Origin: Cinclus cinclus
Lineage: Eukaryota; Chordata; Aves; Passeriformes; Cinclidae
DNA length: 64,000 bases
NCBI RefSeq assembly: GCF_963662255.1
Contig: NC_085047.1
Location: 95,549,619-95,613,618, forward strand
Reading direction: 5' to 3'
Below are positions 36,631 through 49,865 of this stretch, piece after piece. Positions within the stretch are counted from its first letter, which is position 1. The number at the start of each line of letters is the position of its first letter. The position numbers were made by a program, and so were the translations under genes. The notes under the pieces were generated by a model. The model searched no databases. It saw only the letters and a program-made list of their open reading frames with translations, and had not been told where the DNA came from.

Positions 36631-39600
36631 AAATTGACATAATAAGGAAGTTCCCCAGAGCAACCATCCATGCATATTTCACATAAACAAAGGAGTGAAT
36701 ATAAGAAGCTTCCTAAGTCAGAAAAGTACAAATGCTAAAATGGCTACCCAAAATATCTGGGTGTCTCAAAAATATCTTTTATCTGCTTGCTTGGAACATT
36801 CTACACAGCAGGTAGCAGAGAAAGGTGCTGGCAGAGAATGAAAGAGCAATGCTGAATCACATTTCTTGTGCAAGTGTGTTTACAGGTTTCTTATAACCCT
36901 ACAAGAATTATTAAGAGAGAGGATAATAAATCTCTTAAGAAATATCTCACCTTGTTCCACGATAAGGGGATAAACTCTGGGAAAGTGTTTTTAACATGTG
37001 TCTGCTAGGAATTTGATATGCCTCTATAACAATTCCAACCTCATCCAAACTTTCTCCTTTAAATAAATCCTGTTATGGCTTTATCTCACCTAATTTCATT
37101 GGAATAACTCCCTTGCCTAAACTTTTTCTTCCCATGACATTTTAGGCACCATAGGATCTGTCTATCCTACAGGTGTTCCTCAACTATAAAATCGTTTTCT
37201 CACAGGTTCTGTGTAATATCTGCCCATCCAAACACAGACACCTTAGGACCAGGGCTGGAGTTTGGAGGGCAGCTGGAGGCAGTGCAGGTTAAATTATTTT
37301 TTTTAAAAAAACAGCCTTAGATTCTTATATTTTGGCAAAAGTATTATGCACAGAAGTCTATAGTGGGTCTACACCTACTTCTGAGAAAGTCAGCTCAGTG
37401 TTTCATTAGTGGGAATGGAGACAAACTGACTATTCTAGGGCATGACTCCTGTGAAATATTTTGAATATCTGCAGTATGAGATTCCACAGAGGTTCCTGTT
37501 CCTTCACTGACTGTAAAGCTAACTGAAGTGTAGAAATCAGCTATAGGCATTTAAAGATAGGTGAGGTTAATTTTCAAGGGAACTTCATGATCTCTAGCTG
37601 GGAGTACTTAAACATATTCTGTACCATATTTCTTACATCTAATAAAACCCCCCACTTCAGTAAGTACAAAGACAACTACTGGAAACTCTGGAGAGTGTTT
37701 TTGTAATATAGTAACTGTTTTTCATAGAAGATAGGGAGACATAAATTTCTAATACATTTTTCCACTTTATTCTGGAAAGTTCTGAAATTATAGAAGTCGC
37801 TGTGACTTCTGTGCTCTTCTGTCTAGCTTATAAAACTGAAGATTTTGTCACAGGTTATGGGGGCTATGATGAACTCCTAATTGAACCAACAGATCATTGT
37901 CAAACTCAAAAGCATACAAAGCAGCTTTTGAAGTGAATAGGCTGGTGCAACATTCTGAACTGCCTGCATTTTATCAAGGAAAAACATAATGATGTCAAAA
38001 CCTGCGGTGAATCTGCTTTAAGAAACATCATTTATTCACAGGTCATACAGAGAGCAACAAATTTTTAATGCACTTGTGAATAAAAATGGAGTATCCTGTA
38101 AGCAACACAACATAATTTGTTGTAGATATAGAAGAGACAATGGAAAGTCTGCCCTGTAGTCATGCCCTGTTTATTTGAAAGTATAAAGCAAATAAAAACT
38201 GCAGGAACAGAGAAGTGAGACAAAATTTCTTCTTGCTTGCTTATATCTGCAAATTTGGTGACATTTGTGTGGCTGGATACTTGATTTTTAATCATCAGTG
38301 AATTTAAAAATGTCATAGATGTATCTGTTTCAAAAACCTTCAATACTTTTTTGGTAGTGGTTTCCACTAGTGTATGTTTAAGGCATTAGGTTCAGGATAA
38401 TTTTAGCAGTTTTCTTCAAAAAAGTAGATTTTAACACTTAAATTTACAATGTTTCTTAGATATGTCATATATGATATTGTTATTTGTGTTTGGACAGCAC
38501 TGTGAATTTATTCTTTCCTACAGGGAGTGTGAAATACCTGACACAATTTTTACCTCTTCCTCGGACACTTATATATTATTGTTTTTGTTGATAAAAGAAA
38601 TATGATATGAATGATTTCTGATATTAAAGAGTTTTAGCAAACATACAAAAAACAGAAACAATAGAAACCTCTAAACTTCCCACACCAAAAAAAAATAAAA
38701 ACCAAATTCATTAAAAAAATTCCTAGAAACCAATTAAATATGGCTTCTCAGAAGAGCAACCCGAAGTATTTCCTCACTCAGTGATAAATACATATCTTCA
38801 TTGAATCAACATAATACAACTCCTGGTTTTAGCCTAATAAATAGAAATACATGAATAATGATCAGCTACTGGTCTAATTCAGCCTCATCCAAAGGATATA
38901 TCATAGTGAAAGGGGACTTGAAGTTGTCTCAGAGGAAACAAGGGGAGAGATGTTAGGGAGCAAAAGATACACTGATGTGAAAAAGCAAGTTAAATGGTAG
39001 TAGGGCAAATAGTATTTTTCGTAAATCAGAAATTGCCATTTTAAATATAAAGAAAATATTCTTATTGTTTACCATGTTAAAAATACTCATCAATCAAAAA
39101 ATGCTACTGAACAGGAACAAAAAGACAGCTAAATCTATTAGCTAAAAGACATAGATACACAAAGGTGGGACCTAAGTAAAGAATTGATATCTTTAGAATC
39201 ATAAGACTAAAAAAAAAAAAAAAACCCTAAATGTCACATAAAAACTTCCTTAGTTTCAAACAGAAGTTTATAATAACATCTGAGGTCTGACTAGTACTTT
39301 TTTTCCCACAGTATCATTCAGCTGATCTTTCTTGACAAAGTTGATCTAACTGGTTTCAGCCAATCTAGCAGATCAATTTCGGACAAAAGCCAATTGCATC
39401 TGTAAATACTGCAACACTTGTTTAATACTGTACCCTATTCATTTAGATCTCAGTTCAGGTTTCTCCTCTGGAAAAAGATAATTAAATTCACACCTCTTGT
39501 CCCAGGTGAATGACATCCACCATAGGGAGGAGCAATGGAATGTAGAGTGAACCTAATGTAAAAATTAACAGTCTCAAAGAGACCATTTGATAATCTTCAG

Positions 39601-41208
39601 GGGGACTCATGTCAGATACATTAAATGCTGCAGCTCAGTACAACATACCTGCAGAAACCAAGTCTCCTAATTCTTTCTACAGGTACAAGCAATCCTTCAG
39701 CATAGGCATTTCAAGAGCAATATTAGGACATCCTGCCCAAAAGGAAATGCAGCTAGGACACTGCTGCACGTGCAAAACATTCTGACCTTCCAACACTGCA
39801 AAAGGAAGCATTCACAGCTTCCTCATGGAACTATTTTACTTTACACCATGTCATAAACCATTATGCAGTTCTCTGTAATAAATGCTGAGACCATCCCCTA
39901 GGGGTTTTAGTTACTTCTTTTCCTGAGATTGTTTTGGATTTTTAATATTTTGGAATTCAGATTATATTGTATTAAACTATATTTTCTGTAGAGAAATTGC
40001 CCCACAAGTGTGAATGGACATCCTAGTTTTCTTCATGGATGAGTGCTTAAAAGATAAGGGTGAAGTGTCACATTCATGCTTGACTTTTTTTCTTAAGAAG
40101 CTAAGATTTTCAAGCTACATGGCCCTTTCAAAGCACTGCTGAAGGAGCCTTTTCCCACAAGAGATGATAACATGGTTTAAGTTTCTTTCTTCCAAGGGTT
40201 TAGTAACATCTAGGAACTCACAAAATATTTCTAAGGTGTGCATGAAGGATCAAGGGTGTTCAAATTTGTAATATAGAATTGTGCATGCATATTGTGTATA
40301 ATTTATAGTTCATAAACCAGTAAAGGTTTTGAACCAATAATATATTATCTGAGTAAATAAAGGTGTCTTAAAATGAAATTCTGCTTTCCCTGTACAGGAA
40401 GGAGGTAATCCTTGTTTTGTAACAATGCTCAAAAACAAGCATCTCTGAGAGCCACTAGGATATTTTTCTACTGGCCAACATGAGAATTCAGCTGTCACTT
40501 ACTGTTGTATATTAGATAGCTGCTTATCTTTGGAGCCTTGTGTTGGAAGGTCAGGGCTGTACATAGAACATATTCTTTAAAATGTGAGGACCAGAATCAG
40601 TATGAAAATGTTTAGGGTCTAAATCTATTGCTGCATTTTTCACATGCTTCCTTCTCTTAAAGAAAAATAAATCAAGGATGCCATTGTGCTGGCTTCTGAC
40701 AGGTGTTCTCTGATTGAAATATCATAGTTCATAATGTAAGTTAAAATAAGAGATGGCTGTCAATATAAATGCATGACAAATTCTAGTTCTATTTTTACGT
40801 TAATGAAAGAACAAGTAGATCTGATATACATAATGAGAGTGATAATAGTGTATATTTATAACAAGCTATCTAAAAATAAATATAATTTCTAACTCCATGT
40901 CATTATTTTTTTCCCCTGCATTTAAATATAAAGTGTTATTGAAATACAGGATGTCTTTTCAGCTGAGCAGCCTTCAGGTTGATGTGATCATCTGCGAAAA
41001 TTGTCTATGGGACAGGAATTGAGCAGGTCGAAGTGATCACATCCTGTCTTCCCCCCTGGCCTTTGCACAGAGCAGTGACAGAATCTGTGGATGTGTTTCC
41101 CCAAGGGATTGTTGTTTTCACTACTCACTGCTTTCTAAGTTAAGTCATTGGGATAAACCAACAGTGGCTTGTTGGGGAGCTTTGTTATGTGTCTCTAAAT
41201 GAATATAA

Positions 41209-41277
41209 ATTATTATTATTATTATTATCATTATTATCATTATTATCATTATTATCATTATTATCATTATCATTATC
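41209..41277. repeat. (ATT/ATTATC)n microsatellite
   Basis: ATT units change into a regular 9-bp higher-order pattern of ATT ATT ATC repeated about five times. Confidence 0.9.
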
Positions 41278-42712
41278 TCTAGTTATATAGGTTGTTACCA
41301 GCTTCTGGTCTCCTTTGCCCAAGGTTCTATACAGATTACTGCTTCTAAGAGTTTCATTTCTGCTTCTCTGTTTCTTTCTTGTGCATGCCTAGAAAATGTA
41401 GTCTACTGTTTTTGGATAAGCCAAACACAATCATTATTTGTGTTTTTTTTTCTTTTCCCAACTCATATCAAAACCATCTTGTAGGTTAAAGCTGGGCAGA
41501 TGTAGTCAAGGTGTTCTCTCAGCATTGCTTTTGAGTAATCTTCCTTCCATGAAGGCTCAGGATAGGCCAAGAATAGTATAAACAACCTCTTTCAGATGGT
41601 TTTCTGTTACACCTTTAGTTCCAACTAAACAGAGAAACACTCAGAAAACATAGTTCTTGGTTATATAAAAGCTTAATTGCAAGTTTAGTATCAAAGAAAT
41701 AATTTTGTGCATTTTCTTTGTTTTAATGTGAACCAATTTCAGTTTGGTTACAAAGAGCTCTTTTTGGGCCACCAAAATTCAGTTTGTTCACTGTGTCAAT
41801 TCTGAAAAGTGTTCAAAGGACCAAAGAAGGTTCATATACATAATTGCCACCAAGAAACACCGGGCTGTCTGGCTTCTACAAACATCATCAAAGTTCAGTA
41901 AGCACTCCTCTGCTGTAAACACATTTACTGCCTAAAGAGATATGTCTGATTACTCTATATGGTAAAGGAATAATGACTCAATTCAGCATCCAAATCTCAT
42001 AAAAAACAAAATCTGTAGAATCCAGGCAGGTTAGTCTCATTGGAAGTCCAACTGAGACACACAGGTTACTCTTTGTGTAAAACTCCAAGGGATACATTTT
42101 TTCTTGACCTTCACTCCTGAATCAGTTTGGAATAACTGAAAAAGATTGTGGAAAATGCTTTCATAGGTTGTAAAGAAGTAAATTGAAATAACACACTGGG
42201 ATACAATTATTACCTCAAGGCCAGGACAAAAGCAAACAAACAATGTACCAAAGTAATTGACTAAACTCAGTAAAATATTGACATTTTCATAGCAGTGTAT
42301 AAATACTAATTCTTATGTCAAATTATAAATTATTGAATTTATGGATTATTAATTCATAAATCATGACTATGCATATTGATTTTATTACCTCATTTTTACT
42401 TAACTTCCTTATAAGCTTCAAGTCTTGGTCTAAAATTGTTTATTTTCAGCTTTGAAGAGGGAGCAGAGCATTTAACCCCTATTGGAATACTGAGTCTTCC
42501 AGCCTAAGTGACACATTGCTTTAATTTGCTAGAGCCCAAATATGATTTTTCATGCACACTATGTAGCTATCCAGCACATGTTAAGGCAAAGCAAACTTTG
42601 GATTTCCATTACTTAACATATCAAAGACGACTCCAATTATATTACTTGTGTCCTACAGTAGGTTCAACATATTAAAGATGCTCAATCATACATTACAAAA
42701 TCAGTTCTTTCA

Positions 42713-42732
42713 AAGAAAGAAAGAAAGAAAGA
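42713..42732. repeat. (GAAA)n microsatellite
   Basis: About five AAAG/GAAA units. Confidence 0.85.
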
Positions 42733-44583
42733 CAACAGAATTTAGATTATCTTCTTGAATGATGATTTAAATTTATATGATAGTGATTATCATGTTCTTT
42801 TGGTCAACTACTATTTGCCATTTCACAAACTATTTATTTTTGTTATTGAGATGGTTACAAGCAGGTGATCAGTTTGAAAGAAAATTCTTTCTTTTAAAAT
42901 ACTCTCATAATTGTGGAGAAAACTCAGCAGAGGTCGACAGTCTAAAAAGATGCACAATAACTCATAGCAGGGAAAAATATTGCCCTTTTTTCTTTTTTAA
43001 AAATAAGAATTCTCTAAGAATATATAATACTTGGCAGAGGGAAGTTAAGTGAAGAGCATGAAGTTTATTTCAAAAATAGATATCAAGCATTTTCTGAAGA
43101 AGAGTAGTAAATATGAAATGTGGTTGATATATGTTTGAATATATTTAGTAAATGAGATAACTGTTTGCAAAGATGTGTCCTAAAGCATTTTCATGGATGC
43201 ATTTTGAAGCAACTAAACAAATGAAAGATTCACAGAAAATCATTAGTAGATTTGTTCAAGAGAGAATTCCCAAAAAGCCACGGGTTTGAAAGCAGCAGAA
43301 GGGCAATAATTCTGCACCTTAATTCCAGCAGTGGTACAGATGTTCAGCTAAGATCAGAGTGTAAGTTCAGATGTGTTATTATTACTGTTACTACCTGCAG
43401 CTCACGGTTTTATAATCAGTTCATATGGGAAAAAATCAATGTTATCTGTCAACACATACATTTTTCCTATAAAACTAACCAGCAGTCTTAAGCCTCCTTT
43501 TGATAGAAAATCTCTATCTTAAATCTCTATCTTACTAAAAATATTTAATTACAACCAAAGTTTTAAATCACTCATCACACCTAATTTGGCTGCAATTTAT
43601 TCATATGTTGAGAAATTTTTCTTTTGCTGCTTGAGGTAACATAATCAAATTATTATTGATCCAAAGCCTGTGAGATTTAAATCATTCACCTTAGCCTTTC
43701 ACTGTATCTGATCATCTTTAGTCAATATTTTAGAGTTTTGTCAGCAAGTGGCAATTTATTTACTTTACAGTGAGATAATGTTTTCTTTTTTCCCTGTTTC
43801 TCCCTCTGTTTTGTTGTCTCAGGTATTGTTTTCCACGTCTTCTTGTATCTCATTAAATTTATGGTTTCTTCAGAAGGGGCAGAGGCATTAAACCCGAAGC
43901 AAGGAACTGTGTGCTTTCAAAGTTATTCTAAATGTGTTTTTACAGAGAGAAGCTCAAAGATGAACTATCTTTCTCCCCAATAGAAACAAAATTCCTCAGC
44001 CATGCTAGATGACGATGAAAAATTGAAAAAAGGGGAAAGCTATTTGCAAGAAAACTTCTGTCAGGAAGACAAGTCTCATCTTGTGATTCATATCTTCAAG
44101 GAAACCCCATAAATCCAGCAATGAGACAGGATTCTCTCCACAGGAGACACTAGGATATTAACAGTGCTATAGTGGCATGCAGTACATCAAGTTATAGTCA
44201 TTAAAGACTACTAATGACATGGATATTTAGATCTTTCATAATAAAGAATGTGCTGAAGTTAATTTTGTATTTAAAAGAATTTGAAAAGATTTTCCTTTTT
44301 TGCATGTGCTAAAAATACATGCCTAAGATAATAAGATTCAAATCACACACAAAGCAATCTCTTCTGCACAGATATCGAGCATAAGAAAAAATACCATAAA
44401 TTAAAATCTTAATAAGTTATCACTTTTTTCACCAAAAGCACAAGATATCTTCAGCTATTATGCAAAAGAATTTTCCTAGACTACTGAAAATTGCTACTGA
44501 GTAACCTGTTGACTTATCTCCTTCCTGGTATTTTTTCAGACAATCTATAAGATTAATAAGGGAAAGGATATCTGTGAGATTAT

Positions 44584-44618
44584 GGGGGCGGGGGGCGGGG
44601 GGGGGGGGCGGAGGGTGG
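44584..44618 (+). repeat. G-rich run
   Basis: Long G-tracts broken by single C residues, an isolated feature in AT-rich DNA. It satisfies a G-quadruplex pattern. The 110-codon open frame across it begins with poly-Gly and is not a gene candidate. Confidence 0.85.
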
Positions 44619-45269
44619 AAAAGTCTGTTTGAGTGCAGTGTGAAGAGATGTCCTGCAGATTCTTCCAGAATACTAATGTGGCTCCTGACCCCACATTCTG
44701 ATTCTCAAATAAAGAATCCTTCTCCAGTAAGGAGAAGGAGCAATTTGTTTTCTTCATCTAGGGATATACTTCTTAGCAACACTCCAGCTGTTACATTTAC
44801 TGTCCATCTGCATCTTTTACAGCCCCTTTTTACAGAAATCCCTTTGTTTTTGCATCCAGGTGTCAAGATGATGAATTGTCCTTCATCACTCACCTCATAT
44901 AACTGAAGGCTATTAATCCAGACCTAAGAAGGTTTACACATCTTGTAAGTAGTAAGAACTAAAAATTCTGAAAAGTAGTAAAGGCACTTTTGTATCATAT
45001 ATTTTGTTAATATGTCTTGACAGTAGTGCAAAATCACTACTATGAAGCTATGGTGAATACTCAAAGGCCAAATTAATTAATACTTTAAAGGAAATTGTAC
45101 TGGATTTATTATTATTATTCATAATGGACATGCAGCATAAATTGTTTAAGAGAAAGCTCTGTTTTTCCTTGAAAATCCATTATAACACAAGCGCTGCAAA
45201 AATTCTCACAACATACTACATTTCATTTCTTCTTTTATGTAGTAGCATATGATAATTTATTTTGGAAGG

Positions 45270-46450
45270 GAATTCAGATAAACATTGTTCACCCAAAGCG
45301 GGACCAGTTCTAGGGGCAGATCAAATCACTGCAGGCTTTGTTCATCTGGGCCTTGAAAGTCTCCAAGATTGTAGGATTTCAGGGAGAAGATATGGAGAAT
45401 TATGTCAGATGGGAAGGATGGACAACACACCACTTTTTGAGCACTGTGAGGTTCCAGTGTTTCATTATCTTTATAGAGGTGTTTTTCACCCTTAGGTCTA
45501 GGCAAATAATTTCTGTATTAATGCATTAATTACCTGTCATTCTTTTGCCATAAATTTCTCTAAAAGACAAATCCATCTTAATTATAACTTTACAGATGAG
45601 GACCTGCGGTTTGGGGGTCCCCAAACCATGACTTCTCCAGGCTGAACAAGCCCAGATCCCTCAGCCTCTTTTCATGAGATGTGCTGGAGCTGCTTGGTGG
45701 CTCCGAACTGACCTAAGTAAAATTTATCAACATGTTTCTTGCACTGGGGGGCTCTGAACCAGATACTGCATTTGAGATGCACTCTAACCTGATACATAAA
45801 AGGGGGTAATAATGTAAAAGGGGAGTTGAATATTCCTGTTGGTGACACCCAGGCTGCTGTTCTCTTTACTGCCATGCTGCTGACCCCTCAACCCCAAGGC
45901 CCTTTTCAGCAGAGCACCTTCCCAGTCAGTTAATCCTCAGTCTGTTTCACTACAAGTTAATCCACTCCTTATTCCTCCTGCAGATCGGTTATAAAGATAA
46001 CAGAAGCCATAAGATACACTTCTGAGGAACTCCAATTGTAAATAGAGACTTCCAAGTGTTGAAAAAGTCAAGGTAAATGACATCTGTGTCTCCCTCTTTA
46101 TTTGCAGACCCAGTCATTACATCATGGAAAGGAGTGAGATTTATTAGGTGTGATTTAGCCTTGGTACCTACTTGCTAACTCTTCCTAGTCACCTTCTCTT
46201 TCACATACTCAGAAATGTACACCAGGAGTATTTTCTCAGGTACTGAAGTAAAAATGATCAGCCTGTATTTTCCCAGGTTGAACTTCTTGTCCTTTCTGAA
46301 GATGTGTAGAACATATGCCCACCTGCAGTCATCCAGAACACATTCTGAAAGGTATGACATTTCAAGACAGATAAAGTATCCCTTTCAATTATAGCTACCA
46401 GCTTGGTCTGCAATTTCGGGCTCATCCTACTTACTACACACATACAGGTA
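45270..46450 (-). mobile_element. Old, relatively long CR1 LINE, minus strand
   Basis: Three blocks follow antisense CR1 order. Block one, 45290-45500, has GGCTTTGTTCATCTGGGCCT and GAAAGTCTCCAAGATTG. Block two, 45630-45920, has CTTCTCCAGGCTGAACAAGC, CTGACCCCTCAACCCCAAGG and CCCTTTTCAGCAGAGC. Block three, about 46220-46440, has CAGCCTGTATTTTCCCAGGT, GTCCTTTCTGAAGATGTG and CCACCTGCAGTCATCCAG, which is reverse-transcriptase territory. It spans more of the LINE than the other copies but is heavily diverged, with poorly matching connectors. The minus-strand 119-codon frame at 46258-46617 partly overlaps block three and is not intact. Confidence 0.78.
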
Positions 46451-49400
46451 TAGTATTCTGAAGGAAATTCATTCATGCACTTGATTGAAATTATCATTAT
46501 GAAATATTTTCCACCTCTCTGTTTTTCAGTTGGGAATTTCTTATCTGCTCTGATAGAACAAAATAAAGAAGGAAAACCCAATCTGAAGTTCCATGAATCT
46601 AGAAAATATGTCTTCATATTCGAGCTAAGTAAAATGGTTGCATAAAGGGATAATCATGGTAAGTGTTGAGTCTTTCATGATGTGCTCATTACATTAAGGA
46701 TCAAGCAAAGATTCCATTTTCCTATACATTTTAAAATGAAGGCATGAACCTGTCCTGAAGAGGGGAAATGTGTGCTTTACAAGGTAACTATATGCAGGAC
46801 ATAAAGAAAGAACACAAAATATCCACTATATAAATTGCATGCAGAGAACACAAACCTGTACTAGAGGTTGTAAGGATCTATGATGAAAGATAAGAATGTT
46901 GAGAATATCATGCTTTCCTTCTTCTCATGGACTCAATATAAAGAGGTTTGTATAGATGGGTATCAATTACTTGGTGCAGGCACACAGGCTTTGGGTCTAT
47001 TTACATAAGCTTTAAATACAAAATGCTATAATGACAAAAGAACTGATGGCACATAAACCATCCTGGACTAGGAAAAATAGATTCATCTTTTCAGTGTTTT
47101 CAGGTTCAGTGGTTCACAAACACAACTGCTCCCAAGACTTGTAAGCTTGGCTGTGTGGATCACTCTTGCCTTTTCTGTCTGTGACATTCTTTTTCTACTC
47201 TGCATAAACATGCATTTTATTCTAATTGTTTGAAGAATTCTCCGATTGTTGGAACCTCCTAAAGATCAACAAACATTTTCACATGATTTTGAGTTCCTGT
47301 ATGAAAGATAGATATACTTTCCTGTGGTTACTATGCACATGCATAAGCATAATATTTTTTTTCTTTTTCTCCTATTGCATTTTGAAAAAAGATTGAGAAA
47401 CATCTGTAATGAATTCCATTCCATATGTTACTAACTTTAGGTATAAATTGACCTAAAAGTAATTCCATATCTTATAAGACTCTGAGACACAAATATGAGA
47501 ATATATTTACAATGTCACTTTTGTACAACCATACTTATATGTTTCTCTACATAATTGATATGTATAATGTATATAGCATTTTGATTCTTCCTTTTTCTTC
47601 TTTTTAAACTCTCTAGAAAGATGAAGAAACATATATGCTATATTTAATTGCTGCAGAACAGAAACTTCTGAATTCTATTTACTGTATTCTGTGTTTTTGG
47701 TTTCAATAACTGACCAAGGGACATGATTTCAACTAAGCTCCCAACAGGTTTTGATGAACAAAAGCCAAACCCAAAAAACAAATAAACAAAAAACCCCCCA
47801 AAACAAACAAAACAAAAAACCCCTTTAAAAACAAAAACAAAACAACAAAACAAAACAAAAAAAAACCCAAACCAAACAAAAAAAAAAAAAAAAGGAAAAT
47901 GTTTCAATGTTGTTTCTGCCTAATTTGGCTAATGTTGTACTCATGATGTATATCAGATCGGTGTGGAGACAGAAAAATTCAATAATTCTTCAGGCAACTG
48001 GGTTGGTTTGTTGTTTCACTGATTTATCAATCCATAATGCTGGAGAGAGCAGGGAAAATGGGATTATAACAAAATAGCTTTGTTCCTTATAAATAAAATT
48101 GTTAATTAGCATTTTAATTGTGGGATTTGTGCACTGTGGATGGCAGTATAATGTTCTCAGCAGCACAGCACTTTTCTACTTTGAAGTACCCAATAAGTTC
48201 ACATTAAATTTAATGACTTGCTCTTCTCAATATGCTTATTAATATATGGGGGGAAAAATGAACAAAATATATGGATAGCTCAGGGCAAAACCTATTCTTC
48301 CCTCTTATAGAACAGCCAGCTTCTCATACATTTGACATACACACATGTGATAGAACACAGAAAATGTTCTGGTCTTCAGGTGAAACATGCTGTCTTCCTT
48401 CTTTACCTGAAAGTCCTATGCTTTTCCAGGGAGGGTATAATTCATGTCTCAAAAATCTCCTCTCAGAATTCTGCCTTCAATCAAACAGTCAAAATTAATT
48501 TATTCAATGTACCTATCCCTTAAGTCATGCACCTAGATACAGCATTTTGTGTGAGGATCTACACTGAGAAATTACACTAAACAGGACTCTTTAGCAGAAA
48601 TCATCCAAAAGTGTGGGTGGGTTTTTTTTGTTTGGTTACTTTGGTTACTTTTCAATTACTATTTTTCCCTATCTTATAAGATCTTACAATAGAAATGCAA
48701 AGAATATAGTAAAAAAAAGAACAGAATGTATTCTCCCAATTATGGAGGTTATATTGCTGACAGGAGGTTGGGGTCATTTACAGTAAAGTATCTAATTATT
48801 TATAAGGTAAAACCTAAGGCTATTATCAAATACTAACACATCTAAATCCATTGGCCTTAGTTGGCTTTGGTGTATGAGTCCTGCTTCCATTCATTGAGAT
48901 ATATCTGTCTCAGCCTGAGTGTTGGCACACATTTCAAGTAATGTAACAGTGCTCTCGTCCCAAAAATATATTGCAGTCAAGTGAATCTGCAAAACCTATG
49001 AATGACAAAGATAAATAAAGGTAAGACCTGTCCCACCTTGATTGCGATGAATTTCACTGTACTGACCCCATACTAACAGCTGTGGGATAAGTTTGTGAAA
49101 GAGAGGTAATTGGAATTCATGGGGGCTCTTAGACCATTGAATGGTTCAGTAACCCTGGCATTAATTTATAAATTGCTTTTGCTTTCAAAATGCCATGCAC
49201 AGAAGACTATTCAAGTAGCTCAGGGAATACAGCTGCCTTCACCTCCACCTTTATTTAAAAAGATCTGACCTTGTTCTGTTGAGAACCTGCCATTAACATC
49301 AGTAAAGAGCTTTCTGAGACAACAAGGATAAAACCTGTTATATAACTGTGAGAAAACAAATGTGCTAATTTTTCTCTGAAAATAATTTTCTATTAGACTG

Positions 49401-49715
49401 TAGCAACACTTTCATTCAATTCCTTTAGACTGTGCAATAAGAAACCAATTTCTTATAAGAATGCTAAAAGAAAAGACATCTTGCAGTTACATACATGTTA
49501 TAGCCAGAAATTAAGACAGAAAACAAATGTGCATGGAAAAGCACTGATTCAAATAAAGAAATGTTTGGGGCAGGTATCATCAAGGAAGTTGTCAATCCAT
49601 GTGAGGTCAGATGAAGCATCCCTAAAAATTTTGTTTACTCAACAAAAAGTCTCTATCCATTACTGGGGGAAAAGCCCACAAAAGAACATAATTTAGGGAA
49701 TAAAAGTAGAATCGA
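46451..49715. other. AT-rich unique sequence with one A/C-rich tract
   Basis: No gene recognised. An A/C-rich AAAC tract fills 47758-47894 and produces a Phe-rich 87-codon minus-strand frame. The remainder is unremarkable. Confidence 0.55.
47758..47894. repeat. A/C-rich (AAAC-like) low-complexity tract
   Basis: Irregular AAAC, AAACC and poly-A units, nearly free of T and G on the plus strand. Confidence 0.85.
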
Positions 49716-49865
49716 GACATAAACTAGAAAGAACCTCTGCAGGTCATCTAGCCAGACTTGTTTCACACACAGATGAACAGTGTACTCAAGGCTGTGGGGT
49801 ACTCAAGGACTTATATCAGAAGATTTCCATTGATACTTCTAGATGAGGACTTCCCTGGAGTTTTC
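49715..49865 (-). mobile_element. Short CR1 3'-end remnant, minus strand
   Basis: The block GAAAGAACCTCTGCAGGTCA followed by TCTAGCCAGACTTG near 49727-49760 resembles the antisense of the CR1 3' region. Similarity fades after about 49865. This is a small, low-certainty call. Confidence 0.5.

Larger units (their letters stand above)
36640..45260. other. AT-rich unique sequence, no gene seen
   Basis: No gene or clear transposon recognised in this long interval. Microsatellites are ATT/ATC at 41209-41277 and GAAA at 42713-42732. A G-rich patch lies at 44584-44618 and an A-run at 39210-39224. The inverted pair ACAGGATGT (near 40947) and ACATCCTGT (near 41039) brackets about 85 bp and is probably coincidental. 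Confidence 0.55.

Noticed and set aside
36275..36682. 135-codon minus-strand open frame rich in Phe and Val
   Set aside because: It is the translation of an A/C-rich low-complexity tract that lacks T and hence lacks stops on the opposite strand. It is not a membrane protein gene.
40947..41047. Inverted pair ACAGGATGT / ACATCCTGT with about 85 bp between, possible MITE ends
   Set aside because: Arms are only nine bases, there is no flanking duplication, and the interior shows no transposon features.
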